DNA from: Georgfuchsia toluolica
GTDB lineage: Bacteria; Pseudomonadota; Gammaproteobacteria; Burkholderiales; Rhodocyclaceae
Assembly: GCF_907163265.1 (NCBI RefSeq)
Contig: NZ_CAJQUM010000001.1
Coordinates: forward strand, 620,001-684,000
Direction: 5' to 3'
DNA length: 64,000 nucleotides
The position numbers were made by a program, and so were the translations under genes. Positions 38,964 through 48,003 of the stretch are shown piece after piece. The notes below the pieces were generated by a model. The model made no database searches. It saw only the letters and a program-made list of their open reading frames with translations, and had not been told where the DNA came from. Each line of letters starts with the position of its first letter. Position 1 is the stretch's first letter.

Positions 38964-40322
38964 ATGACAAAACATACTTTACTAGCCACGGCACTTATCT
39001 CGCTCATGGCGACAAGCTATTCCAGTCTTGCAGCGGTCAGCGCCGAAGAGGCTGCCCAGCTGAAAACTACGCTGACCCCCATGGGAGCGGAGCGGGCCGG
39101 CAACAAGGATGGCTCCATACCGGCCTGGGATGGTGGCTATACGAAGGTCGATCCCACATGGAAAAACGGCGCGCCACGTCCCGATCCGTTCGCAAACGAA
39201 AAGCCGCTGTTTTCCATTAATGCACAGAACATGGGGCAGTACGCCGAAAAGTTGTCCGATGGCGACAAGACGCTGTTGAAGAAATATCCGACCTTCCGCA
39301 TTGACGTGTACCCGACGCACCGGACGGCCGCAGCGCCACAATGGATTTACGACGCCACCTACAAGAATGCGCTGAATGCCAAGCTCACCAATAATGGCCT
39401 GACACTTGTGGGTGCCTACGGTGGCAAGCCTTTCCCGATTGCCAAGACCGGCATCGAACTCGTGTGGAATCACATGATGCAATGGGGTGGCGAAGCGACT
39501 TTCTACAAGTTTTCGGCGAACGTCGTGAGTTCCGATGGCGCTATTGTGCTTGCCACCCAAGGGGACCAGACCCTGACTTTCCCCTACCACATCAAGGATG
39601 GCGAAAAAAGTTGGAATGGCGATTATTGGTGGCATCTTCAGGTGGCAACAGGGCCGTCTTTCAAGGCCGGTGAGTCCCTGTTGATCCATGACAACGTCGA
39701 CTGGTTGAACAAGGGCCGCGAGGCATGGCAGTACCTGCCCGGGCAGCGCCGGGTGCGCAAGGCGCCGACGGTCGCTTTTGACACTCCCGATTTCGTGATG
39801 TCGGGCGTCGGCAATTTCGACGAAGCGTTTGTCTATCTGGGTTCGCCCGAGCGTTATGACTGGAAGTTGGTTGGCAAGAAGGAAATGTACGTCATGTACA
39901 ACAACAACAAGATCAACTTCTCCACGTCTGAGAAGGCTTTGACCAAGGGGCACTTGAATCCGGATCTGGTTCGCTGGGAACTGCACCGGGTGTGGGTGGT
40001 CGATGCCACGCTCGCCCCTGGAAAGCGCCACGTCGTGCCGAAGCGCCGCTGCTATTTCGACGAGGATACGGGAACCATGTTGATGGCTGACCTGTGGGAT
40101 GCGTCGGGCGCGCTGTGGAAGCATGACTTCGGGTTGACCATGCTCGCTCCGGATATTCCGGCGCTCCTCGATAACGTGAACTGGGGCGTCTACAATTTCC
40201 CGACGGGCAACTATGCACTGAACATCAACTTGATTGGATCGAAGGCGTCGTACAAGACCATCAAGGTACCGCCAAAAGCATTTTTCTCGCCGGACAGCAT
40301 GGCGGGAGCAGGCGTTCGCTGA
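38964..40322 (+). CDS. DUF1329 periplasmic/outer-membrane lipoprotein-like protein
   Basis: 452 residues with a cleavable signal peptide (about 1-24, ALISLMATSYSSLAAVSA). The conserved DUF1329 features are PMGAERAGNKDGSIPAWDGG near the mature N-terminus, and later GQRRVRKAP with WELHRVWVVDATL. The fold is LolA/LolB-like and may shuttle a hydrophobic ligand through the periplasm between the DUF1302 barrel and the RND protein. It is 16 bp downstream of DUF1302. Confidence 0.88.
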   Translation: MTKHTLLATALISLMATSYSSLAAVSAEEAAQLKTTLTPMGAERAGNKDGSIPAWDGGYTKVDPTWKNGAPRPDPFANEKPLFSINAQNMGQYAEKLSDGDKTLLKKYPTFRIDVYPTHRTAAAPQWIYDATYKNALNAKLTNNGLTLVGAYGGKPFPIAKTGIELVWNHMMQWGGEATFYKFSANVVSSDGAIVLATQGDQTLTFPYHIKDGEKSWNGDYWWHLQVATGPSFKAGESLLIHDNVDWLNKGREAWQYLPGQRRVRKAPTVAFDTPDFVMSGVGNFDEAFVYLGSPERYDWKLVGKKEMYVMYNNNKINFSTSEKALTKGHLNPDLVRWELHRVWVVDATLAPGKRHVVPKRRCYFDEDTGTMLMADLWDASGALWKHDFGLTMLAPDIPALLDNVNWGVYNFPTGNYALNINLIGSKASYKTIKVPPKAFFSPDSMAGAGVR

Positions 40323-40401
40323 TCATCAGCAGCAACCAAGAGGCAAGAGGGGGAAGGTCTCCCTCTTGCTTCAGACTACATAATTATTAAAGGAGGTAAG
40401 G

Positions 40402-41499
40402 GTGAGCAGGTCCGTAAACCAAACTTTCGTCAACTGCCTTTTCGCCTTGATGCTGATGGGGGTTGGTTCGGCCTGGGCCGAGTTGGATGTGCTTCAACGT
40501 CCCGCGCTGCAGAGCGCACGGGCGAAAACTTCCGCGATGCTGGCTGTCACTCGTGCCGGCACCCGTATTGTGGCCGTAGGTGAGCGGGGGATCGTCATCG
40601 TGTCGGACGATAACGGGGTCAATTGGCGTCAAGTGCCGGTGCCGGTCTCGGAAACCTTGACAAACGTGCGCTTTGTCAATGAACGTGTTGGCTGGGCTAT
40701 TGGCCATAGCGGAATTATTTTGCATACGACTGACGGCGGCCAGACATGGCAGCTTCAGTTGGATGGCAAGAAAGCGGCAGATGCATCGTTGGCGATGGCC
40801 AGACATATGCTGGATTTGACTCCGAACGATGCCAAAGCCAAGCAGCAGTTCGCGGATGCGGAGCGTCTGGTCGCCGATGGTCCGGACAAGCCCTTTCTCG
40901 ATTTATGGTTCCGCAACGAGGAAGAGGGCTTTGTCGTCGGCGCCTACGGTCTGATACTGGCGACAACCGATGGCGGCAAGACATGGCGTAGTTGGCAGCA
41001 TCACCTGGACAATAGTCAAGGGCATCATCTGTATTCAATTGATGTGGTGGGTAACGATATCTATATTGCCGGAGAGGCTGGTGCGCTTTTCCACTCAACG
41101 GACGCAGGAGAAAGTTTCAGCGAAGTGAAGACCCCGTACTCGGGTAGCTACTTTGGGGTGCGTCACCTGGCCGGCGGCGGTGTTATCGCCTTTGGCTTGC
41201 GAGGCAACATCTATCAGTCGATGGATGGCAAAGGCGGTTGGCAAAAGATATCCACCAACGATGAGTCGGCATTGAACGCCGCGACGTTTCTCGATGACGG
41301 TTCCATCATCCTGGTGGATCAGGGTGGCCGGGTATTGCGCAGCAGGGACGGTGGCCGCAGCTTTCAAGCTGAGCCCGTGCGACAAGGGTTTCCGTTGACC
41401 GGGGCGGTACAGGCGGCCGACGGGGCCATGGTACTTGCCGGGTTGGGAGGAGTCGTCAGGAGTGCTCCCGTGAAAGTTGAATCAGGAGCAAAACCATGA
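40402..41499 (+). CDS. YCF48/BNR-repeat beta-propeller protein, exported
   Basis: 365 residues, GTG start after AAAGGAGGTAAGG. An N-terminal signal (about 10-30, FALMLMGVGSAWA) is followed by repeated Asp-box units: TTDGGQTWQL, TTDGGKTWRSW, STDAGESFSEV, SMDGKGGWQ and SRDGGRSFQAE. This is the photosystem-II-stability/HCF136-like propeller fold, commonly encoded beside DUF1302-DUF1329-RND. Probably a periplasmic scaffold of the transport assembly. Its stop overlaps the RND start (ATGA). Confidence 0.87.
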   Translation: MSRSVNQTFVNCLFALMLMGVGSAWAELDVLQRPALQSARAKTSAMLAVTRAGTRIVAVGERGIVIVSDDNGVNWRQVPVPVSETLTNVRFVNERVGWAIGHSGIILHTTDGGQTWQLQLDGKKAADASLAMARHMLDLTPNDAKAKQQFADAERLVADGPDKPFLDLWFRNEEEGFVVGAYGLILATTDGGKTWRSWQHHLDNSQGHHLYSIDVVGNDIYIAGEAGALFHSTDAGESFSEVKTPYSGSYFGVRHLAGGGVIAFGLRGNIYQSMDGKGGWQKISTNDESALNAATFLDDGSIILVDQGGRVLRSRDGGRSFQAEPVRQGFPLTGAVQAADGAMVLAGLGGVVRSAPVKVESGAKP

Positions 41500-43955
41500 A
41501 TCACCACTCAGGGCTTACTCAGCAGCCTGTCGTCTCCAATATCGCCGACTTTGACAAGATGTCGGGAACGCGAGGGGAAAGGCTGCTGTTCAACAACCGA
41601 TTCCTGATTGTAGTGGCTTGTCTGTTTGCGACCTTGTTCTTTGGTTGGAAAATGACGACGCTCCAGCTCAATGCGAGCTTCGAGAAGATGATCCCCACGA
41701 GGCATCCCTACATCGTCAACTATCTGCAGAACAAGGCCGATCTGGTTGGTTTGGGCAACACCATACGCATTTCCGTCGAATCCACCAAGGGCGACATCTT
41801 TAATGCCGAATACCTGGAGACGCTGAGAAAACTCAATGACGAAGTCTTTTTGATGCCGGGAGTCGAGCGACCCTACATGAAGTCGCTGTGGACCCCGGCG
41901 ACGCGCTGGATGGGCGTCACGGAAGAGGGGATGGATGGGGGCCCGGTTATCCCGGACGATTACAACGGCTCGGAACAAAGCATCAAGCAGGTGCGGCAGA
42001 ATGTTGAACGCTCGGGCGAGATCGGCACGCTGGTCGCTGCCAATTTCAAGTCAAGCGTCATTGCTGTGCCGCTCCTGGAGAAAAACGAGAGTACCGGAAA
42101 ACGTCTCGACTACGGAGCGTTGTCTGCGCAGCTCGAACAGGTCAGGGCCAAGTATCAAACCGATTCAATCAAGATACATATTACCGGCTTTGCCAAGATC
42201 GTCGGAGATCTGATTCAGGGGCTAAGGCAGGTAATGATGTTCTTTGCCGTCGCGATCGGCATTGCTACCGTTATTCTTTATTTCCATACCCGATGTGTCA
42301 GAAGTACGCTGCTGGTCGTTAGCTGCTCTCTGGTCGCTGTCACCTGGTTGTTGGGGATACTGCCCACCATTGGCTACGAACTTGATCCGTACTCGATCCT
42401 GGTTCCGTTCCTGGTGTTCGCCATCGGCATGAGCCATGGCGCCCAGAAGATGAACGGCATCATGCAGGACATCGGGCGCGGCACGCACAAGCTGGTTGCT
42501 GCGCGCTACACCTTCCGCCGGCTGTTTGTGGCCGGGCTGACAGCATTGCTGGCCGATGCGGTCGGCTTTGGCGTGCTGATGGTGATTGACATCAAAGTGA
42601 TCCAGGAACTGGCGATTACCGCCAGTATTGGCGTCATGATCCTGATCTTTACCAACCTGATCCTGCTGCCGATTCTTCTGTCCTATACCGGCGTTTCGGT
42701 CAAGGCTGCGAAACGCGCGATCCAGTCGGAGCAATCGGCACTAGGCAAGCGGAAACATCCCATCTGGGCGTTTCTGGACCTGTTTACCCAGCGCCGCTGG
42801 GCGGCAGTAGCGATTGGCGTGGCTCTGGTAATGGGGGTATCCGGCTACTGGGTCAGCCGGGGTCTAAAAATCGGCGACCTTGATCCGGGGGCACCCGAAC
42901 TCAGGCCTGATTCGCGCTACAACCGCGACAACGCCTTTATGGCGGCGAATTACGGGGCCAGCAGCGATGTCTTCGTCGTGATGGTCAAGACGCCGCCGAT
43001 GCTGTGCAATCAATACAACACGCTGAGTCAGGTGGATGCCTTGGAATGGCGGTTGCGCCAGTTGCCGGCCGTGGTGACGACCAATTCGTTGGCGGATCTG
43101 TCAAAAAACTGGTCCATGGGCCAATACGAGGGTAATCCCAAATGGTATGTGCTGCCGCGCATGCAGGGTCTTCTGGGTGCCACGGTAGCGAGGGCGCCGC
43201 GCGAACTCTTCAATCAGAAATGCGACCTGCTGACGGTTTATGTCTTCCTTAAAGACCACAAGGCGGACACGCTGGAATCCGTAGTCAATGTCGCGGAGAA
43301 ATTTGCACAGGATAACGATACCAAGGAGGTGCAGTATCTGTTGGCTGCCGGCAACGCCGGCATCGAAGCCGCGACGAACGTTGTGGTGAAGCGGGCCAAC
43401 CTTGAAATGCTGGTTCTGGTTTATCTGGCGGTGATGGTGCTTAGCTTCATAACGTTCCGCTCCTGGCGGGCGATTGTCTGCGCTGTATTGCCACTGATGC
43501 TCACCTCCATCCTGTGCGAAGCATTGATGGTGTTTCTTGGCATCGGCGTCAAGGTGGCAACTCTGCCGGTTATTGCGCTTGGCGTTGGCATCGGCATCGA
43601 CTATGCACTCTACATTCTCTCGGTGACCTTGACGCGATACCGTGAAGGCGCCGACTTGTCGGAAGCATACTTTTCCGCACTGACATTTACCGGGCGCGTC
43701 ATCATACTCACCGGCATAACGCTAGGCTTGGGCGTTGTGACATGGGCCTTTTCTCCTATCAAGTTTCAGGCGGACATGGGGAGTCTTTTGGCGTTCATGT
43801 TTGTCTGGAACATGATTGGTGCGCTGATTCTGGTGCCCTCATTGGCCTGTTTCCTGCTGAAACGTTCTCCGACCGAAGAGGCTACAAAGCTGGCAGACGA
43901 CAAGCAGGTTCATGCGCTAGACGCGGCCAGGCGAGTCAAGTTGAAGGCGGGATAG
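41496..43955 (+). CDS. RND-superfamily MMPL-type transporter
   Basis: 819 residues with a first membrane helix at about 33-53, a periplasmic loop (55-230), a helix cluster (about 240-410), a second loop, and a final helix cluster (about 640-790). The layout is that of the HAE3/MMPL group. GVGIGIDYALYILSVTLTRYREG is in the second membrane bundle (20 residues or fewer quoted in part: ALGVGIGIDYALYILS). It would move a hydrophobic or aromatic molecule using the proton gradient, with the three upstream gene products. Direction is not predictable. Confidence 0.9.
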   Translation: MNHHSGLTQQPVVSNIADFDKMSGTRGERLLFNNRFLIVVACLFATLFFGWKMTTLQLNASFEKMIPTRHPYIVNYLQNKADLVGLGNTIRISVESTKGDIFNAEYLETLRKLNDEVFLMPGVERPYMKSLWTPATRWMGVTEEGMDGGPVIPDDYNGSEQSIKQVRQNVERSGEIGTLVAANFKSSVIAVPLLEKNESTGKRLDYGALSAQLEQVRAKYQTDSIKIHITGFAKIVGDLIQGLRQVMMFFAVAIGIATVILYFHTRCVRSTLLVVSCSLVAVTWLLGILPTIGYELDPYSILVPFLVFAIGMSHGAQKMNGIMQDIGRGTHKLVAARYTFRRLFVAGLTALLADAVGFGVLMVIDIKVIQELAITASIGVMILIFTNLILLPILLSYTGVSVKAAKRAIQSEQSALGKRKHPIWAFLDLFTQRRWAAVAIGVALVMGVSGYWVSRGLKIGDLDPGAPELRPDSRYNRDNAFMAANYGASSDVFVVMVKTPPMLCNQYNTLSQVDALEWRLRQLPAVVTTNSLADLSKNWSMGQYEGNPKWYVLPRMQGLLGATVARAPRELFNQKCDLLTVYVFLKDHKADTLESVVNVAEKFAQDNDTKEVQYLLAAGNAGIEAATNVVVKRANLEMLVLVYLAVMVLSFITFRSWRAIVCAVLPLMLTSILCEALMVFLGIGVKVATLPVIALGVGIGIDYALYILSVTLTRYREGADLSEAYFSALTFTGRVIILTGITLGLGVVTWAFSPIKFQADMGSLLAFMFVWNMIGALILVPSLACFLLKRSPTEEATKLADDKQVHALDAARRVKLKAG

Positions 43956-43966
43956 GGTGACGGACA

Positions 43967-43993
43967 GCGGGAATCAGCGAAGCTGATTCCCGC
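43967..43993 (+). promoter_or_regulatory. 12-bp perfect hairpin between RND gene and large subunit 2
   Basis: GCGGGAATCAGC-GAA-GCTGATTCCCGC, perfect 12-bp stem with a three-base loop, 11 bp after the RND stop and 46 bp before the next ATG. There is no T-run, so it is probably an mRNA-processing or stability element separating two parts of one transcript. Confidence 0.55.
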
Positions 43994-44039
43994 GAGCGGA
44001 TTCGAAGAGGATTTGACAGAAACAAATAGGAGAAGCGAA

Positions 44040-47021
44040 ATGAAAAAGATGGTCTTGAAGACGATTTTGTTTGCTATTCCGCATGTCTTGCGACGTACCG
44101 CCAACAAGTATCCGGAATTCCAGAAGGAAATGCGCCGTTATAACTGCACGGTGCAAATCAAGTTGCAGGATGGCAGCCTCGGCCGTTATTACACCTTCAG
44201 CAACGGCAAGGTGACGACCGGCGCCGGTTTGCATGCCAAGCCGGACGTGATCCTGCAATTCCGCGACATCCCGATCGCACTGACCTTCCTCAAGCCACCG
44301 ATGAACTATGGCGACATCATCCATGCCGCCAAGACCATGCGAGCCATGGTGATGGGACCCAACGACCTGTGCGTCTGGTTCCTGCAGCTGATGAACAAGA
44401 TCAACACCATCGGCTTGGAAATGGGCACGAAGCTACCGGACGGCACGGTGCGCTACACCACCAACACCAACGGCGGCCCGCTGTTCATCTTCGTCAAGGA
44501 CGGCAAGATCGTGCGCTGCACGCCGATCGATTTTGATGACACCGATGCGCCGAGCTGGACCATCAAGGCCCGCGGTAAAACTTTCAAGCCCTGGCGCCGC
44601 GCGACTGTCAATCCCTACGCGTTGGCGCTGAAATCGCAGGTGTATAGCAAGGATCGCATCCTGTATCCGATGAAGCGGGTGGACTGGGATCCGAAGGGGA
44701 ATCGCAATCCGCAGAACCGGGGCATTTCCGGTTATGAGCGCATCAGCTGGGATGAAGCGCTGGATATCGTATCGGCCGAGATCACGCGGCAAAAGACCGT
44801 GCATGGCCCAGGCGCCATTGCCATCCAGCACCACTCCCATCACCAATGGGGCAACGTCGGCTACTATCTCAGCGCGCTGCTGCGTTTCGGCAACATGATC
44901 GGGTTCACCCGCATCAACCACAATCCCGATAGCTGGGAAGGCTGGTACTGGGGCGCCACGCACCACTTTGGCAACGCCTTGCGCGTCGGCCTGCCCTCGT
45001 TCTACGGCACGGTCGAAGACGCCCTCAAGGAATGCGAGATGATGGTGTTCTGGTCGAGCGATCCGGAAGCCACCAGCGGCGTCTATGGCGGTTTCGAAGG
45101 CACGCAGCGGCGCTTCTGGGCCAAGGAAGTCGGCATCGAATTTGTGCACATCGACCCGTACATGAACAGTACGGCCAAGCTGTTCGGCGGGCGCTGGATC
45201 CCGATCAAGGCCGGCACCGATCCGGCAATGGCGCATGCCATCATGCACGTCTGGCTGACCGAGGGGCTCTACGACAAGGATTACGTCGAGACGCGCACCA
45301 CGGGCTTCGACCAGTGGGCGGCCTATCTGCTCGGCAAGGACGACGGCGTGGCCAAGACGCCGGAATGGCAGGAACCGGAAACGGGCGTGCCGGCCCATGT
45401 CGTACGCGCGCTGGCACGGCAATGGGGCAAGAAGAAGACCTACATCGCGGCCGGCGGACTGGGCACCGGCTTCGGTGGCGCCTGTCGCGGCGCCACCGGC
45501 TCGCAATGGGCGCGCACCATGATCCTGATGATGGCCATGCAGGGCTGGGGCAAGCCCGGCATCAACTTCGGCAACATGCAGATGGGGGCGCCTGTCGACA
45601 ACTACCATTGGTTCCCCGGCTATGCCGAGGGCGGCATCTCGGGCGACCTGGCGTTCACCGCCGGCGCCATCAACACCTACCAGCGCATGCCGCATGTGCT
45701 TTCCATGAACCCGGTACAGCAAAAAATTCCGCGCCAGCGGCTGCCTGACGCCATCGTCGATGGCCACTGCAAGGGCTATATGTGGGACGGTTCCTCGATG
45801 GAAGCGCAGATGCAGGCCTTTGAATATCCGATGCAGGGTTATTCCAAAGTGCATATGATCTGGCGCTACGGCGGCGCCGCCTTCGGCACTGTGGCCCAGT
45901 CCGAGCGTTACATCAAGGCCTACCGTCACGAGTCGATCGATTGCATCGTCAGTCAATCGATCTACATGGAAGGCGACACGCCTTTCGCCGACATCATCCT
46001 GCCGGCGTGCACCGCGGTCGAGCGTTACGACATCGGCGAAACTGCCGGTTGCCAGGGCTATGTGCATAATGCCCCGGCCCAGCTCAACCACCGCACCATC
46101 GTCATGCAGCACAAGTGCATCGAACCGCTGGGCGAATCCAAATCGGACTACCAGATCTTCAGCGACGTGCTCGGCCGCCTGGGACTGGGAGGAATGTTTA
46201 CCGAAGGCTGCTCGGAACTCGACTGGTGCAAGCGCGTATTCGACGCATCGGATCTATCCAGGGACATCACCTGGAAGGAGTTCCTCAAGAAGGGTTACTA
46301 CGTGGTGCCGGGCGAATCCGAGAAGACACGGGATCCGGTCAGCATGCGCTGGTACGCCGAGGACCGCATGAAGGACGTGCCGGAGCCGCATCCCTTGCCG
46401 GCGCAATGGCAGGGCCAGTTCGGCAAGGGCCTGCCGACCCAGTCGGGCAAGATCGAGTTCGTCGCCAACTCGATTCTGCGCGGCGACCCGAACAATCCCG
46501 AGCGTCCGCCAATGCCCACCTACATTCCGTCGTGGGAAGGCCTGCAGACCAAGGAACTGGTGGCCAAGTATCCGATCCAGATGATCTCGACGCATTCGCG
46601 CTACAGCTTCCACACCTATTCGGATGGCAAGGACAGCACGGTCAACGACATCGAGGATCACCGTTTTCTGGTGGATGGCTACTACTACTGGGTCATGCGG
46701 GTCCATCCCGATGACGCGGCCAGGCGCGGCATCGGGCATCATGAGTTGATCCGCGTCTTCAACGACCGCGGCGCCGTGATCTGCGTGGCCGACGTGTCGC
46801 CGCAGGTGGCAAAGGGCGTGGTCCACACATACGAGTCGGCAGCTGTCTTTGATCCCGTTCCGGACCCCAAGGGCTGGGCCGATCGCGGCGGCTGCGTCAA
46901 CATCCTGACGCCGCAACGGCCGCAAGTCAAAGGGACCGAGGGCATGGGTTCGCTTTCCTGCCTGATAGAGATTGAACCCTGGAAACCGACCATGACGGCG
47001 AAAGAGCACTTCCACGCATGA
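44040..47021 (+). CDS. transhydroxylase/resorcinol-hydroxylase-type molybdopterin large subunit 2 with extra N-terminal domain
   Basis: 993 residues, a close paralogue of the protein at 31402-34410, with the same N-terminal 135-residue addition and the same catalytic positions (His267, Asp297, Ser298 and the PGYAEGG Tyr). Differences are spread along the chain, for example YPFR-free GACRGATG in place of GAVRNSTG around residue 495 and DNYHWFPG in place of DNFHYFPG, which is close to the substrate-side Tyr and could alter specificity. The C-terminus is nine residues shorter. The ATG at 44040 has the same AGGAGAAGCGAA ribosome site as copy 1. One copy could be the hydroxylase and the other a hydroxyhydroquinone dehydrogenase or an enzyme for a second substrate. 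Confidence 0.9.
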   Translation: MKKMVLKTILFAIPHVLRRTANKYPEFQKEMRRYNCTVQIKLQDGSLGRYYTFSNGKVTTGAGLHAKPDVILQFRDIPIALTFLKPPMNYGDIIHAAKTMRAMVMGPNDLCVWFLQLMNKINTIGLEMGTKLPDGTVRYTTNTNGGPLFIFVKDGKIVRCTPIDFDDTDAPSWTIKARGKTFKPWRRATVNPYALALKSQVYSKDRILYPMKRVDWDPKGNRNPQNRGISGYERISWDEALDIVSAEITRQKTVHGPGAIAIQHHSHHQWGNVGYYLSALLRFGNMIGFTRINHNPDSWEGWYWGATHHFGNALRVGLPSFYGTVEDALKECEMMVFWSSDPEATSGVYGGFEGTQRRFWAKEVGIEFVHIDPYMNSTAKLFGGRWIPIKAGTDPAMAHAIMHVWLTEGLYDKDYVETRTTGFDQWAAYLLGKDDGVAKTPEWQEPETGVPAHVVRALARQWGKKKTYIAAGGLGTGFGGACRGATGSQWARTMILMMAMQGWGKPGINFGNMQMGAPVDNYHWFPGYAEGGISGDLAFTAGAINTYQRMPHVLSMNPVQQKIPRQRLPDAIVDGHCKGYMWDGSSMEAQMQAFEYPMQGYSKVHMIWRYGGAAFGTVAQSERYIKAYRHESIDCIVSQSIYMEGDTPFADIILPACTAVERYDIGETAGCQGYVHNAPAQLNHRTIVMQHKCIEPLGESKSDYQIFSDVLGRLGLGGMFTEGCSELDWCKRVFDASDLSRDITWKEFLKKGYYVVPGESEKTRDPVSMRWYAEDRMKDVPEPHPLPAQWQGQFGKGLPTQSGKIEFVANSILRGDPNNPERPPMPTYIPSWEGLQTKELVAKYPIQMISTHSRYSFHTYSDGKDSTVNDIEDHRFLVDGYYYWVMRVHPDDAARRGIGHHELIRVFNDRGAVICVADVSPQVAKGVVHTYESAAVFDPVPDPKGWADRGGCVNILTPQRPQVKGTEGMGSLSCLIEIEPWKPTMTAKEHFHA

Positions 47022-47058
47022 CGTTGGTGGCGACTTGTCTGCGCTTGCCGAAGGCGAG

Positions 47059-47088
47059 CCTCTGACCCTGACCCAATTGAACTAGAGG
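47059..47088 (+). promoter_or_regulatory. hairpin that can mask the ribosome site of small subunit 2
   Basis: Same 30 bases as at 34411-34440: CCTCT (47059-47063) can pair with AGAGG (47084-47088), seven bases before ATG 47095. Retained with the gene although the upstream large-subunit stop lies further away (47021). Confidence 0.35.
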
Positions 47089-47094
47089 TGTGAA

Positions 47095-47937
47095 ATGGAA
47101 AAGTGGAATCTGATCATAGATGTGGAGAAATGCGAGAACTGCAATAACTGTGCGATCGCCACCAAGGATGAACATATCGGCAACGACTATCCGGGCTACG
47201 CGGCGCCGATGCCGGCGCACGGCGGCGACTGGATCCAGATCGGGCGGCGCACGCGCGGCGCAACGCCGATGGTGGACGTCGCCTATCTGCCGGTGACCTG
47301 CAACCATTGCGACAACGCGCCCTGCGTCGATGCCGGAGGCGGCTGCGTCACCAAGCGCGCCGACGGCATCGTCATCATCGACCCGGTCAAGGCCAAGGGC
47401 CGGCGGGATGTTGTCGACTCCTGTCCCTACGGCGCCATCTGGTGGAACGAAGAACTGAACCTGCCGCAGAAATGGATCTTCGACGCGCACCTGCTCGACC
47501 AGGGCTGGAAGGAGCCGCGCGCGAGCCAGGCCTGTTCCACCGGATGCATGAAGGCGCTCAAGGTCGAGGATGCGGAAATGCGCAGAATCGCCGAGCGGGA
47601 CCAGCTGGAAGTACTCAAGGCCGGGCTGGGGACGCGCCCCCGCGTGTATTACCAGAACATGTATCGCTGGAACAAGTGTTTCGTTGGCGGCAGCGTCACG
47701 GCGACGATCAAGGGGGTGCTCGAATGCGTCGAGGGCGCCGAAGTGGTCCTGATCAAGGACGGCAAGGTGGCCGGCGAAGCCAAAACCGATTTCCTCGGCG
47801 ATTTCAAGGTTGATCGCCTGGAACCCAACAGCGGCACCTACAAGGTGAAGATCATCCATCCCCAGCATGGCTCGGCGCTGGTGGATGCCACGGTCAATGA
47901 GAGCGTCTATCTGGGCAGCATCCAACTGAGCAAATAG
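47095..47937 (+). CDS. transhydroxylase-type iron-sulfur small subunit 2
   Basis: 280 residues, identical in protein sequence to the small subunit at 34447-35289; I count about nine base differences over 843 bp, all synonymous. Same three-cluster ferredoxin domain and C-terminal transthyretin-like domain. The near-identity starts just before the shared leader and ends at the stop codon, while the large subunits differ much more. That points to recent gene conversion or strong selection for one common electron-transfer partner. Confidence 0.92.
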   Translation: MEKWNLIIDVEKCENCNNCAIATKDEHIGNDYPGYAAPMPAHGGDWIQIGRRTRGATPMVDVAYLPVTCNHCDNAPCVDAGGGCVTKRADGIVIIDPVKAKGRRDVVDSCPYGAIWWNEELNLPQKWIFDAHLLDQGWKEPRASQACSTGCMKALKVEDAEMRRIAERDQLEVLKAGLGTRPRVYYQNMYRWNKCFVGGSVTATIKGVLECVEGAEVVLIKDGKVAGEAKTDFLGDFKVDRLEPNSGTYKVKIIHPQHGSALVDATVNESVYLGSIQLSK

Positions 47938-47955
47938 CGGTAAAGGCCGGCCAGT

Positions 47956-47981
47956 CCGGGCTGCCGTCAGCGGCAGCCCGG
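47956..47981 (+). promoter_or_regulatory. conserved hairpin downstream of small subunit 2
   Basis: CCGGGCTGCCG-TCAG-CGGCAGCCCGG, 11-bp perfect stem with the same TCAG loop and same place as 35308-35333. The second pair is C-G here and T-A there, a compensating change; a G-T pair in copy 1 is G-C here. The flanking bases are otherwise unlike, so the fold appears to be kept by selection. Confidence 0.62.
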
Positions 47982-48003
47982 GAAAATATCTTAATCAAGG
48001 AAG

